Positions 48,245-60,667 of a stretch of DNA of 64,000 bases are shown here, piece by piece. Below the pieces are notes generated by a model, which saw nothing but the letters and a program-made list of their open reading frames with translations, did no database searches and was not told the origin of the DNA. The position numbers and the translations under genes are program-made. The stretch covers positions 8,421,787 to 8,485,786 of the forward strand of contig NC_039514.1 of assembly GCF_003672135.1 (NCBI RefSeq). The letters run 5' to 3'. The DNA is from Ooceraea biroi (lineage: Eukaryota; Arthropoda; Insecta; Hymenoptera; Formicidae). The first letter of the stretch is position 1; every line of letters begins with the position of its first letter.

Positions 48245-49478
48245 TTAGGAGTGTGATTTAGTTTTGAGGGTTTTGCAACAGATGGCTGTAGCGTCAGTTT
48301 GTTCCAATAGCTGTTTCCGATAACTGTTGTTTCTTACAGTCTTCACATTATCCATGACATTTAGTAGCATTATAGCAATAGATGCAATAACAGTCGTGTT
48401 TATATCATCGTAAAAATCCGAAACAGCGTTTTCGACATGCGTTGCTTTTGTTTTTTAATCAAAAGAAAACTGCGGCTGACGGTTATAGAATTCTTGTGGA
48501 AACTTATGGTGATTCTGCCCCATCAATTAAGACGTGTGAATACTGGTTTAGACGCTTTAAAAGTGGTGAAGGACAAAGAACGCTCGGGACAACCAAGAAA
48601 GCTTGAAAATGCAGATTTGCAAGCATTATTGCACGAAAATCCAACAGAATCCACTTCAGAACTTGCCAGAGCATTAAATGTTGATCGTACAACAGTTACG
48701 AAACATTTACATGAAATGGGAAAAATTCAGAAAGAAGGGAAATGGGTTCGACATGAATTATCGGAAAGTGCCATTGCGAACCGGTTGAACATTTGCATTT
48801 CGTTGATCGCCAGGCAAAAAAAGAAGAGTCTTTTGTCTCGGATCGTTACTGGGGATGAAAAGTGGATCTATTTTGATAATCCGAAACGCAGAAAATCATG
48901 GGTGGATCCAGGCGAACCATCAACATCCACTCCGAGACGCAATATTGACGGTTCAAAAGTAATGCTCCGTATTTGGTGGGATAGTGTACTATGAGCTGTT
49001 AAATCCGCATGAGACTGTCACGGCTGATCGTTATCGACACCAATTGTACAAGTTGAAGCAAGCATTGGACCAAAAACGACCAGCAATTGCGAGTAAACGA
49101 CGGAAAGTGATTCTTCTTCGTGACAACGCTCGACCTGACGTTGCGTTATCAGTGAAAGAAACACTATTAGAGCTTGAATGGGAAGTCTTACCGCACCCCG
49201 CGTATTCTCCATGCGATTATTATTTGTTCCGGTGGATGCAACACGCTTTAGAGGATACACAATTTCATAATTTGAAAGAAGTGCGAAAATTCGTCGACGA
49301 ATGGATCAACTGAAAAGAAGAGTGATTTTATCGTGGTGGAATCCATCTCTTGCCAGAAAGATGGGAAAAAATTATAGAAAAGGAAGGAAAATATTTTGAT
49401 TAAGGTATTCATTCATTATCATATTTAATACATGCGTTTTTGAGCAAAAAAACCCTCAAAACTAAATCACACCCCTAA
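48245..49478 (+). mobile_element. Mariner copy A3 (lineage A)
   Basis: This full-length copy has 1234 bp and is the only A copy on the plus strand. It has a 5' end TTAGGAGTGTGATTTAG, a 3' end complementary to TTAGGGGTGTGATTTAG and TA on both sides (48243-48244, 49479-49480). It shares the 7-bp leader deletion with A2. Confidence 0.97.
48421..49403 (+). pseudogene. Mariner transposase remnant, copy A3 (reference for lineage A)
   Basis: Reading order: KQRFRHALLLFFNQKK (HTH 1, ATG deleted) to WFRRFKSG; an 11-bp gap at 48568 where DFDV would stand; VKDKERSGQPRKL, HTH 2, GKWVRHEL and TGDEKWIYF with the first Asp at 48854-48856; PKRRKSWVDPGEPSTST; WWD; a second 11-bp gap at 48983; VYYELLNPHETV; second Asp at 49122-49124 (RDNARP); third Asp at 49215-49217 (SPCDYYLF). 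A 12-bp loss of the DLAP loop shortens the Asp-Asp spacing from 34 to 30 residues. Two TGA codons follow WIN and KEE (49311-49313 and just after), then FYRGGIHLLPERWEK to TAA at 49401-49403. The block structure resembles Mos1 (mauritiana subfamily). No functional enzyme can be made. Confidence 0.95.
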
Positions 49479-49770
49479 TACAATTAGATTATGTGCATTC
49501 TATATAAATAGTTGTACGGACATTTGAATATCCTGACATCGACGGATATCGATGATTCGACGGGTTTTCGAGGGAAACGAGGGAGACGGTCGCCGTTCGT
49601 TCATCGCTCGCTCGTACAAGTCGTTACAGTTCAGTCACGGATGGTGAGATCAGCAATGGGTGTAGGTCGTGGGACCAGGTGTAGAGGTTCGACGATAATG
49701 GGGGCCCGAGGAGAGCCAAGGTTACCGAGAGAGCTGAGGTTTCTCCACGTATACGCAAACTTGCATACGC

Positions 49771-49792
49771 ACTCTCTCTCTCACACACACAT
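49771..49792. repeat. (CT)n(CA)n compound microsatellite
   Basis: A CT run changes directly into a CA run, an ordinary host microsatellite. Confidence 0.8.
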
Positions 49793-51920
49793 AGGGTCAC
49801 AATGCGTCGCAGCAGTGCCTCGCTCCTGTCGACGAGAATCGCGATTCCACGCGTGCACGTGTGTGCTTGTCCGCATCCCTACGCAGACATACGCGAGTAG
49901 TATAGAGTACGGTGCACTCGAATCGAAGGAGAGGCACGGTCATTCAGAGAACCGGCAGGCAGGACAGGCGAAGAAAAAGTCTTATCCTGAATGGTGCGAG
50001 GACGGATATAGCGCAAGAACTGGAAATAGACGGAGGGAGGAAGAGGCGAAAGGGGGCGAGAAAGAGCGAGACGGCGAGAGATATTGTGAAGAGCAGGGCG
50101 GCAAAAGGGATTTATCGCGATCTGATGTCGAGGATAGGACGTGTAGTACCGGCTCGTCCTGTTCGACAATCCCGGGGAGGAAGAGAGAGAGAGTACAGAC
50201 TTGGAGACCATCGTCTTCGAGTTCTCGAGTCCGCTCGCTCGCGGGGCAGGAACGTATACATTCCGCGAGCAACCGCAACGCGAAGGAGGATAATTTGTAG
50301 CGTTGTAATTGCGATTCATCGATCTTTTAGCGATGTCCGCGGCGTGCGGCGCGAGGTGGAGAACGCGCGCGCTTCATAGAGAGGCACAATCGTAAGATAT
50401 TCGCACGTCAAAGCTAGTTACGTTGAGAGCTCGCGCCTCTTTGCTCGCCCTCTTAGCCCACGTGTTGTACCCATAAATCCTCCGCTATAGGGCGCGTAGG
50501 TAGATCATGTGCAACGATGTTGTCTCTATGAGGCAACCGGTCGCGGCGTGTACTCTCCCGGCAGAGCGCTCTCGGCGCGCAAGAGATCGATGACGGATCG
50601 ATTTACATACAGGCACGTACACAGGACGGGTACTCCGCATCTGATAAGGTCGGGTAAGTTGACTCGTGAAATATCGCTCGCGTGGTGTAAAAGTCACGCT
50701 TTTCCATTCGGCGGCTGCTACCGGAGAGAACGGCGTGATTAAATGTTCACGTTCGATCGACTCCATTAACTCTTTGATGCGCGCTGCCGTATGAAAAACG
50801 CATCGGCTCCCGCCTTGAGAACTTGCTGCGATCGGTTGATTAATTGACTAGTCGCATGATGGCATGTTACTTGTACCATCGTGTTACATAAACCAGATCA
50901 ATGAAAATAATCGCGAGCTCTTACATCTTAAACATTTCGATATCCAATTTTTCCGCGGGCTCGTATTTCAGGCTCTCCGCCTTACCCGCGATCTACGATC
51001 GAGCGCGCTTCCGGCCTGCCGCAACAAGAATAAGAAACTGTGGAGAAACGCCTCGGCTATCGTAAACATTCCTTGATCCGGAGATCGATCGACCATCGGC
51101 TCCGTGCTTGATGCATCGCGTGCGTGCGTGGGTGACAGAGACAAAGAGGAAAGAAGCAGGATTGGCATCGCTCGCACAGCTTCCGGGGATTTCGAGCCTC
51201 AAACGTTTCTTCCATAAGGGATGGCTCGACAAAAAGGCACAATTAATTTATTTATTACATCTCTACGTGGAATCTAAGTTTCAGGTAAAGTGAGTATCAG
51301 GCAAGTAAATTTACTTTAATTGGGATGATTTTATGCCATTTGCACAGATTTTATTTATTAACCGCTGACCATAATGTCGCGCGCGTGTCGCGTTGTGTCG
51401 CACACCTGTGCAACTATCGGACAGCCGGGCGCGATGGGATCACATAGCGTATAACGGTGTCGCAGACTCGAAGAAACGAGAAAGAGGAAGGGAGATACGT
51501 GGTATGGACTCGTAGGAGTGCGTAAGGACCGCTACAACAGGAAGGGCTGAGATATAGTAGCGTTTCATAGTGCAGTGCTCTTTACAGCCCGCATTCGTGT
51601 CTTCCTCATAGCGCTAAATCTCTTTCTCGATCTTCGCCATCAATACAGATGTAAATTATACTGAAATATTTATCATAAGAATGAATTGTAATTTCTCAGA
51701 ATTTATCTCTTGTTTGGTCCGCACGATTCCGGAGAACGCAAATGACTTTCTGCACGTACTCGAGCACGAGAAACAATTACATATCGTTAACGCAGACAAA
51801 CAGGGTAAATCGCGCAAAATACAGACGAGATTCGCGCATAACCTGGATATAAATTACTGCATCGCGTGTCCTTACCGTGTGTAATCCTTGCTCTCCTCCC
51901 GTGTCTCTCGTTTCACTCGC

Positions 51921-51950
51921 GTCCGTCCGTCCTTCCGTCCGTCTGTCTGT
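51921..51950. repeat. (GTCC)n/(GTCT)n tetranucleotide run
   Basis: GTCC units with point changes pass into GTCT units, about seven in all. Confidence 0.8.
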
Positions 51951-52742
51951 CATTCATCCTTTGTTACTTGTTTTGCACCGCGGGGCATTTAACGCACCGG
52001 AAGTGGAAGGTCTTTATTCATGAGTCAAGATATTCTTCGTGACGAAGCAACGCATTAGTCACGCTTCCATGAAAGACGGCAAGAACACGAAATAATTCGC
52101 GTTTAATATTAAACGACGCTAAGCGAGCTGATAGCATCGTCAATAAAATTCGTACATAAAATTAGTAATTGCACAGCTAACTTATTAGTTTCAATTTCCA
52201 TTGAAATTATTGGTATCGCTTTATATTTACGTTTAGAGAGAGAACAGTCATATTTATTCATCATGGGAACGGATCACGGAAGCGATTACGATCAGAACTA
52301 GTATCACTAGTATAAGGTGATAAAAATAGAATGCTAGATGCACGCGCAGACTGCATTAGTTATCACAAACATGTACGAGTCGACGAGATAGAAAAGGAAA
52401 AGTAAGGAAAGGGAGAGAAAGAGAGGAAAAGAGAGACTGTACACTCTGCTGTCGGGAGCGCAACAGGTGTACGCCTCTTACTGGGGTGCAGGCCGGTTGC
52501 GTGAGAAGGGGTGACTACATGAGTGCGGGAGCGTAAACGACACAGAGTGCGTGTGAGCGGAAAGGTCGCGCATCCGGAAAATCAGGGGTAGACGTAATTA
52601 CGTAGCTCACGTTGCAAGAGAGACGCGGGGAGAAGGTGAAAATGAACTGAGTTGAGCTTTAAGAAATTATAATTGCGGTATAATTATAATTCGCAGAAAT
52701 AACAGGAAAAAATAGTCATTTGTGCGTATAAATAAATATATA

Positions 52743-53984
52743 TTAGGGGTGTGATTTAGTTTTGAGGGTTTTTTTTGCTCAAAACCGCATGTATTTAAAT
52801 ATGATAATGAATGAATACCTTAATCCAAATATTTTCCTTCCTTTTCTATAATTTTTTCCCATCTTTCTGGCAAGAGATGGATTCCACCACGATAAAATCA
52901 CTCTTCTTTTCAGTTGATCCATTCGTCGACGAATTTTCGCACTTCTTCCAAATTATCAAAGTGTGTATCCTCTAAAGCGTGTTGCATCCACCGGAACAAA
53001 TAATAATCGCATGGAGAATACGCGGGGTGCGGTAAGACTTCCCATTCAAGCTCTAATAGTGTTTGTTTCACTGATAACGCAACGTCAGGTCGAGCGTTGT
53101 CACGAAGAAGAATCACTTTCCGTCGTTTACTCGCAATTAGTGGTCGTTTTTGGTCCAATGCTTGCTTCAACTTGTACAATTGGTGTCGATAACGATCAGC
53201 CGTGACAGTCTCATGCGGATTTAACAGCTCATAGTACACTATCCCACCAAATACAGAGCATTACTTTTGAACCGTCAATATTGCGTCTCAGAGTGGATGT
53301 TGATGGTTCGCCTGGATCCACCCATGATTTTCTGCGTTTCGGATTATCAAAATAGATCCACTTTTCGTCCCCAGTAACAATCCGAGACAAAACTCTTCTT
53401 TTTTTACCTGGCGATCAACGAAATACAAATATTCAACCGGTTCGCAATGGCACTTTCCGATAATTCATGTCGAACCCATTTCCCTTCTTTCTGAATTTTT
53501 CCCATTTCATGTAAATGTTTCGTAACTGTTGTACGATCAACATTTAATGCTCTGGCAAGTTCTGAAGTGGATTCTGTTGGATTTTCGTGCAATAATGCTT
53601 GGAAATCTGCATTTTCAAGCTTTCTTGGTTGTCCCGAGCGTTCTTTGTCCTTCACCACTTTTAAAGCGTCTAAACCCAGTATTCACACGTCTTAATTGAT
53701 TGGGCAGAATCACCATAAGTTTCCACAAGAATTCTATAACCGTCAGCCGCAGTTTTCTTTTGATTAAAAAACAAAAGCAACGCATGTCGAAAACGCTGTT
53801 TCGGAAGTTGCATTTTTACGATGATATAAACACGACTGTTATTGCATCTATTGCTATAATGCTACTAAATGTCATGGATAATGTGAAGACTGTAAGAAAC
53901 AACAGTTATCGGAAACAGCTATTGGAACAAACTGACGCTACAGCCATCTGTTGCAAAACCCTCAAAACTAAATCACACTCCTAA
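52743..53984 (-). mobile_element. Mariner copy A4 (lineage A)
   Basis: This full-length copy has 1242 bp, the lineage A terminal repeats and TA on both sides (52741-52742, 53985-53986). It inserted at a TATATA run. Like A1 it retains the undeleted leader. Confidence 0.97.
52820..53813 (-). pseudogene. Mariner transposase remnant, copy A4
   Basis: The start codon (53811-53813) and the first HTH survive. Private lesions are an inserted C near 53676, which shifts the first block, and a 2-bp loss near 53392, just before TGDEKW, which ends the central block early. The lineage-wide gaps after FKSG and WWD, the missing DLAP residues (SPCDYYLF) and both C-terminal TGA codons are all present. The TAA stop at 52820-52822 is intact. 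A4 is the most damaged of the four A copies in private changes. Confidence 0.95.
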
Positions 53985-53986
53985 TA

Positions 53987-56592
53987 TATATATATCTATG
54001 TTTCAAATTTTTATTATTTGTCCGTAAACGTACCGATTCATTTCGCTATTAAATAAAACGTTTTCAACTTAAGTGGATAACGTGCATCGACGATATTACT
54101 TCGTGACTCTTATTAGAGAGTGTTTAATATTTCAGAGACCGGCGCGAAGAAAATGATACGCGATATACGCGGCCCAATGTATGTATTAAACGGATTTGCC
54201 GCATGTAACTGTGCGTTATGTAAATACCATGCAGCGAAATACGTTTTACATGTGGACGTGGGTGTATCAAGATTTCCGTGAGGTCTCGTGTTACCCGCGC
54301 CGCATCTCGCGCGCGAGAGAGAGAGACGTCAGTAATTCCAGGCTTTTTTGCGGATTATTACGTCCGTAATGCGAGCCCTTGAGACTCGAGATGCTCGCCG
54401 TCGCTCCGGAAATTAACGTGACTCCCTCGAAAATATCTCAAGTTGGGCTTCCTCTCGCGATTTCGAGGTATTTATAAAATTCTTATTTCGAGGATCACCG
54501 CGAGCACGTGATTCGCGTTCCGCGGGACGTATGTAATGACGAGATAAACGATTAAATAAATCGTGAAGCAACATGCACTTACTTATACATGGGACGGTGA
54601 AGCACACGGGTAGAAAACTTCCTCACAGTGATTAAAATAACCCGCTTTTGAACACGATTTTGTATAGCAAAAGGAGACAATTTTTATTTTACAGATCTTT
54701 TTCCGTGGTTATCAAGTCGTACATTTCTATTTATTCCTGAACATTATCCTCACGTTATTTGACACATTGTCAAATCACTGCCCATTCTCCATGCGATTGA
54801 ACAAATTGTAAGAGATTTTTGATAGCTCTGCTAATCGTGACTTTTTGCATTTCTTTCGGCTCAAGTGTCGATGTCGAAATAAGACTACCGTTGGCGCGAA
54901 CCTCCTGTGTATCATAAAGATGTGCAACCGTGTGATCTCGAGAGAGCGAGCACATAACGAGAGGTATGTGCAAAAGCCCGTCCTACCATAATCGGCACAG
55001 GCGAGTTATACGGCCTGGTTGTCTGTATCTGGAGCGGAAACCACAGAAAAACACCCGTTGGGAATCGCGCGCGCACATAATCTTCTCATTCGATATGCTT
55101 CCATAAAGAAAAGAAAAACATATCCGTATCTCCGTATAATATTCATATAAATGCTATTGCTGTGCGTGTTTCAATTACGGGACTGCATTAATTCAATACC
55201 AGTTCGCTTCCGTCTGGACGATACTACGATACTACCAGACGAAATAAATAACTTTATTTCCGCGAGTCCTTGCTTGTGCAAGGATCTTGAAAAGCCAATT
55301 CAGCAAACAGTTCTAAACTTGAACATCTTGTTGATGCGATTACAATTGCACAAATGTAAAATTTAAAAACGAATAAATTCTATATCGAAAAAAAGGCTCT
55401 AAACATTTTTTTCTGTGAATACCCAACTTCCTCATGCGACTAATATTCGTTTCAATTCACCGTTTGTCATGGCTTTGTCGAGGCTCGACAATCAATGACC
55501 GATGACTGGTGACCGTTCGCTCGTCCGACACTCGCACGTGACGCCAGAATACTCAAAGTTCAACCGATCGACGACGACGATGACGAAATAATTGACCGTC
55601 CGCTCACGTTGGTAATAGGGTTTGCGAGAGCGGGCGAACGGCGACTAATTAACGAGAGAGAAGCGGTACGTGCGCGGACTTCTTTCGGCTGGCAAGAAAA
55701 CGCAAACGGGAGTATCTGCTCGCCGGTCGTTCGGCGTCGTGACCTGGGCGCAAAATTTGCGACTCGGTGAAGAAACGAAATCTGCGAAAAATCGACGATC
55801 GGCGGGCGCCCTAAGCTAACGGTACTCTCTGACGCGAGCCTCCAAATATTTCTTCAGCCGAGAGTCCCCTTGTCGGCTCGTTACCGGTATGCGAGTTCTC
55901 TGGTCATGGAATTTAATGCGATTCCCGCGCGCGCGCGATAACGCATACTATCAAAACTTCATAAAAACTTTGTTCTTGAAAATATCGATGCTTACTTTTC
56001 AATGGTTACGTGCATCTTTGTAATAATTTTCAAATTTCTGAGACGTAAAGGTATATTCAAACATGTACAATATTTTCAAGAATATTTCTGTATCAGTAAT
56101 ATACTAGCGTGCAAAATAGAAAACGAAAGAATTTACTAATGACTTTCTCTGCCTAACACCATTGATGATCCATTTTGTTCCTCGAACTTGTTTCTCTACC
56201 TGAGGATCACTGGTGCCAATCTGGCGCCAGATGACTCAAATCGTAACTCGGGACACGTTCGTGAACCGAACAACGGTACCGAGAATCTCTAAACTACGGT
56301 CGCGTATTTGCAAATGAAGAAAAAGTGTGCCCATGATCGAGGACGCCGGGAGCGAAAGGGTTCAACATCAAATACGACGCTCGTATACGTACCGCGAGCA
56401 AACAGAAACTCGAGCGGAAAGATGCATCGGTTTCGATTGACCATGTCACGTCGCAGTCACAAATCTTTTCTTTTTTATGGCGGAATCGTGAGTGCCTTAC
56501 CGAATCAATGTTTCGATGCACATTCTTTTCACATGTGCATACGTCTATCACATATCTATATCCAGAGCGCCTGACTCTTTAGGAGTTAAGAC
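53987..56592. other. Host DNA, no gene recognised (2.6 kb)
   Basis: It begins with a TATATA run next to mariner A4. CG-rich patches lie at 54290-54330 and 55480-55940. Frames stay below 90 codons and show no domain. Nothing else is seen. Confidence 0.55.
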
Positions 56593-56596
56593 TTAA

Positions 56597-57298
56597 GGGG
56601 GGAGCCTGCTTTAGAACGCTGAAAATAAGGTATATTTTACGAATTGTTTTTGGAGAAACTATACAGCGGATCATTATAAAACTTTGATGCATTTATTAGT
56701 ACATGTTTAAAGATAAAAAAATTATTTTTTGATTTGAATATATCGTTTGTAGAGGTCGTCCTGGAGAAATCTTAGTGCAGCCGCGTCGCCGGCATTGCAA
56801 ATTGCTGAGCATTCTCCTGCCTCCAAATTTCGTCTAAACTGAAAAATTGAAATATGTTCTCATTATTTATGAATTCCCATCGTCGATGAACCAAAGAGAG
56901 AAGAAAAAAGTTGAAAAGTGTCAAAATGGTGGAGCTTAGAACACAAAAGTACGATTTTTAGGCAAAGTTTTTGAACTTTTTCATGCAAAAATAATTGTTT
57001 AATTTAATGTTTTTATGAATATTAAAGGTTCATCGACGATGGGAATTCATAAATAACAAGAAAATATTTCAATTTTTCAGTTTGGATGAAATTTGGTGGC
57101 AGGAGAATGCTCACCAATTTACAATGCCTCCAGGACGACCTCTACAAGCGATATATTCAAATAAAAAAATAATGTTTTTTATCTTTAAACATGTACTAAT
57201 AAATGCATCAAAGTTTTATAATGATCCGCTGTATAGTTTCTCCAAAAAAATTCGTAAAATTATACCTTATTTTCAACGTTCTAAAGCAGGCTCCCCCC
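56597..57298. mobile_element. Fold-back (long inverted repeat) element, copy 2
   Basis: Arms at 56597-56892 and 57027-57298 surround a loop that is the reverse complement of the loop of copy 1, so the element is inserted in the opposite orientation. TTAA lies outside both ends (56593-56596, 57299-57302). The left arm carries about 25 bp (AAATCTTAGTGCAGCCGCGT and on, near 56766-56790) that are absent from its right arm and from both arms of copy 1. Confidence 0.9.
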
Positions 57299-59751
57299 TT
57301 AAGAGTTGAGAAATCCTTGCGATTCCAGCTTGAACTCTCGAGAGCAGCGGTCGCTCTCTTCTCTTGCCTCCTTTTTTCCCATTCCCGTCACCGTTTCTCA
57401 TAACGGACTCGCGAGTCAGGGTACCTCGATGATACCTTCGTGGCCATCAATTATCACGGTTCAAAGATTGTTTATCAAGCGTTCACATTAGTAGAAAGAT
57501 GGTTAGACATTTATTCATTATTGCACGTGCAGATTCGTTAAAGTATCAAAGTTAAATATCAAATTGCCGCACGCAAATTGCGAAATTTTCAACACTAATT
57601 AACCTAAAACCACCACACATTCTCCTACTTTTGAAATAATGACACGAGTTTTAGAATGTCAACGAACTACGACAAAAAGCTAAAATTCAACCGAATCATG
57701 TGCTATGCAAAATCGAGTCGTATGAGAATTACCGATAACTCCCATTGTAATTCTCGCACAATGGGCGTCTTTTCGACCGTGTCGGTGCGAACGTCGAGAT
57801 GTATCGCGGCGAGTGAAAGTAGCTCGCCAATGGATTTCATCAGTCTCGCGTTTTATTTCGTTGTCAACGCACTTAATTACTACGAGCTGAAATACAGTCC
57901 TTGCCGCAATTGTTCAAAAATACTCCGTGACTGTAACGAGCATATTTATCTTCAACGCTTTTCGCCCGCAAACAATAAAATATATAATGTAACGTGTACA
58001 TGTTGAATGCACTTCAACTCGAAACTACCTTACGATAACGCTATATTTATGAACATCGCTTTGCTCGTGGGATTGCGCTGATGACTTTTACCATACAAGT
58101 TTATCTTCCTGGTAATAGTCGGCGCACTGGAAATTGTAGCTATATAATTTTCTACTAATTTCTATGAAAAGATAGCGCGAGATTACATGTTAGAATTTCC
58201 TCGCTTCACTCTAGACTAATTAATCAGCATCCACGACTCGGACGGTTTATACTAAATACGCACTTCGCGCAATTTTCTCAAACTCTTGCGCGATGGGCGC
58301 GATGGAATATGCATAAAATGGCGCCATACAATACGGGAATCAAGAGAGTGGTCGGCTCAGCGTTTCCAAGTGTGGAAGTTTTCCCACAGTTCCGGTGTAC
58401 ACACAATGCCGAAAGGACGTACGCGTACATCCTGTTGGATGCCTTCTTCCGGTCCCCCCCTCGTCCCCTTCTCGTCGACTTCTCCCTCTCTCTTTCTCTT
58501 CCCTGGTCCCTCACCTTTGCTTCCCTTTTGCTGGGACTTTGCTACCAACACGAAATAAACTCTTTACCCGTTCTGGTTCGTAAATTTTGAGGAATCATGC
58601 TCTGTCGAGGAAGACGCATATCGCATTGCACATGCGAAATTGAAAGTGTTCAAAAGAATTAAACGAAATATTCATTTCGTTTTTGTTTAAGGATTGTTTA
58701 AGGACACAGGATGCAACTGTCGAAAGAATAATAATTTTAATATCGAAATAGATTTATTTTTTAATATTGCGAATGAAATATTATACAACATAAATTTTGA
58801 CAAGTTTCAAAATTACTTTCAAAAATAATCAAGAATCAACGATTTCTCTGATTAATCAAAATACTGTCCTCAACTGTCGTGCAACCTTCGTATTCCTGAA
58901 TTCGTGGTAATCCTTGAGAAATGCGATGCTCAAGGCTCAAATGTAACGCTCGCGATTAACTCGATATAAAAATGTATTTAAGTTTGACTCTCGACGTTAA
59001 AGCCAATAAGATAGCGAGCGTTACAACAGTGCGACAGGTAATTCCGTTTCGTAACAGACTTACGTCAGCGATACGAACGCAACGACTACACATTCGCATT
59101 CTCGAGCAAGGATCGGCCAACGTTTACAATTTTCCATAAAACAAATATGACGCACTGCGCGCGAACAATAACTGCAATGTCTTAATGAAAAAACGAGAGG
59201 CTCCACATGCAGCAGTGGCGCCTTGGTTCGCCCTTGTTGATTTCTTTCTCGTTGGATTTTTGAAAGAATGAAAAGGAGAGAAAGAGGCATAGCGAACCCC
59301 CGTAAAACGGACGACGCGACGAAACATGGAGCTCAGAATTACACGTCGTGCGTAACGTCTTTCTCCTACAATGGACCCCCCCCCATTTTTAACGTCCCTC
59401 GAGCCACCCTGCCGCGTCACACCTACGTCCATGTAGACGACAGCTGGTGCGGGCCCTCTCGTCCCGCCATAAAGATGGGAAAATGTACGCGTATAACAAG
59501 TACGGACGAAACGAATAAAACTCTCTTAAAATAGAAAAAGTAAAAGTGGGTACCTTTTTATTCAACATTCAACGTTTCTATTTCATCAGCTGCGTTCGCG
59601 TCGGGAAAACTAATGTAATTCTAAGGATGCGGAACTGCGTACTTGCTGTACTTTCGCGGTACAAGTCAGAAGTACATTTTGCGTGCGCATACTATGTGAA
59701 ATATTCGTGATTGCTGTGAGAAAAGCAAATATAGACTCGCGAGTCGCACAG

Positions 59752-59931
59752 GTGCACGCGTCGATGCCCGAGGGGAAGAAAAGAGAGCCGGCGAGCAAAC
59801 TCGACGAGCTCCTCAACGAATTGCGCAAAGACAGCACCGCCATGAAATTCCCGTCCAAGGACAAGGCGTTTCCGAGCTGTCGCTCAGTGTGCGATCAAAG
59901 AACGTTTAATGGGTCACGCAGCGAGTCTCGG
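59752..59931 (+). CDS. Candidate exon with an LD-motif-like helix
   Basis: The open block reads VHASMPEGKKREPASKLDEL, then LNELRKDSTAMKFPSKDKAF and on. It is rich in Lys, Glu, Asp and Leu, with third positions mostly G or C up to about 59870, which sets it apart from every other frame in the host DNA. It is preceded by CACAG (59747-59751), a possible 3' splice site, and the ATG at 59764 could instead be the start. A GTTAGT at 59932-59937 is a possible donor. SKLDELLNEL resembles the amphipathic LD motif (LDxLLxxL) of paxillin-type adaptor proteins; this is a motif-level resemblance only, and I do not recognise the gene. The last residues (CRSVCDQRTFNG) look less coding-like, so the true exon may end earlier. 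No neighbouring exon was found. Confidence 0.35.
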
Positions 59932-60645
59932 GTTAGTCTCGTTACGTGTCGTGGTGTGCTGCACGATGAAAAAACAAGGTCGGTCCGATCGATATCACCG
60001 GCGTGACACCGATTACCGATATGACTGCGCTTTCTTCCAGCCTTGATCTTACGGAAGCGCATCGCTCGTGGCAAGAGCCAGCGCAGCGGCGAGAATCCGC
60101 TTTCCCATAACGTAAATCATAATGACATCACAATTTGCAACCTGCACATTTTCCACAAAATTATCATGTGAAAATACGGTTGACGACGCAACGGCTTCTC
60201 AAAATTGCAAGTCTGGGGTCCCCTCCCCGTGCTCTTCCTTCCCCCACTGGAAAGGCTCGTTATGTTTCTCTGTACAACGCAAGCTTCGCCCCGATGGGAA
60301 CCGAATGAGGGTCGAAGGTCTCACCTCTGGATCTCCCGAAGAGAGAAAGAGAGGGAGAGTGCGGGGAGAGGGCGCATAAATCATGTTCCCGTGAAAAAGC
60401 AGTTGGGACGAGGACAAAAAAGAGGCGGGTTAAGGGAGAGAGCGGTAGAAGAAGGTGGAAATGCGCGTTGTTCGTGCGTGTAAGATTCATCGCGGTCGCG
60501 AGCGACGGAGAGAGAGATTGCTAGGAGAGAAAGCAACCCCCTCAAGCCACCATTCACGGGTAAATACCGGTATCGAACGTACTTAAGCGTCCGCGAGAGA
60601 GGACCCAGCCTCTTTCTCGGAACATCACAACGTACGTCGTCGTCT

Positions 60646-60667
60646 TCCCTCCCTCCCTGCCTCCCTC
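60646..60667. repeat. (CCCT)n tetranucleotide run
   Basis: About five CCCT units with one change, on the edge of a GC-rich section. Confidence 0.75.

Larger units (their letters stand above)
49481..52740. other. Host DNA, no gene recognised (3.3 kb)
   Basis: The section 49540-50760 is GC- and GA-rich and contains a 262-codon frame (49512-50300) that is also open in other frames. Its Arg/Ser/Glu-rich translation and TC/CA repeats make it look like an untranslated leader or regulatory DNA, not a protein. A CT/CA microsatellite is at 49771-49792 and a GTCC/GTCT run at 51921-51950. Confidence 0.5.

Noticed and set aside
49512..50300. A 262-codon frame after mariner A3.
   Set aside because: It lies in GC/GA-rich DNA where other frames on both strands are also open. 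The translation is Arg/Ser/Glu-rich with stretches from CA and GA repeats. More like leader or regulatory DNA.
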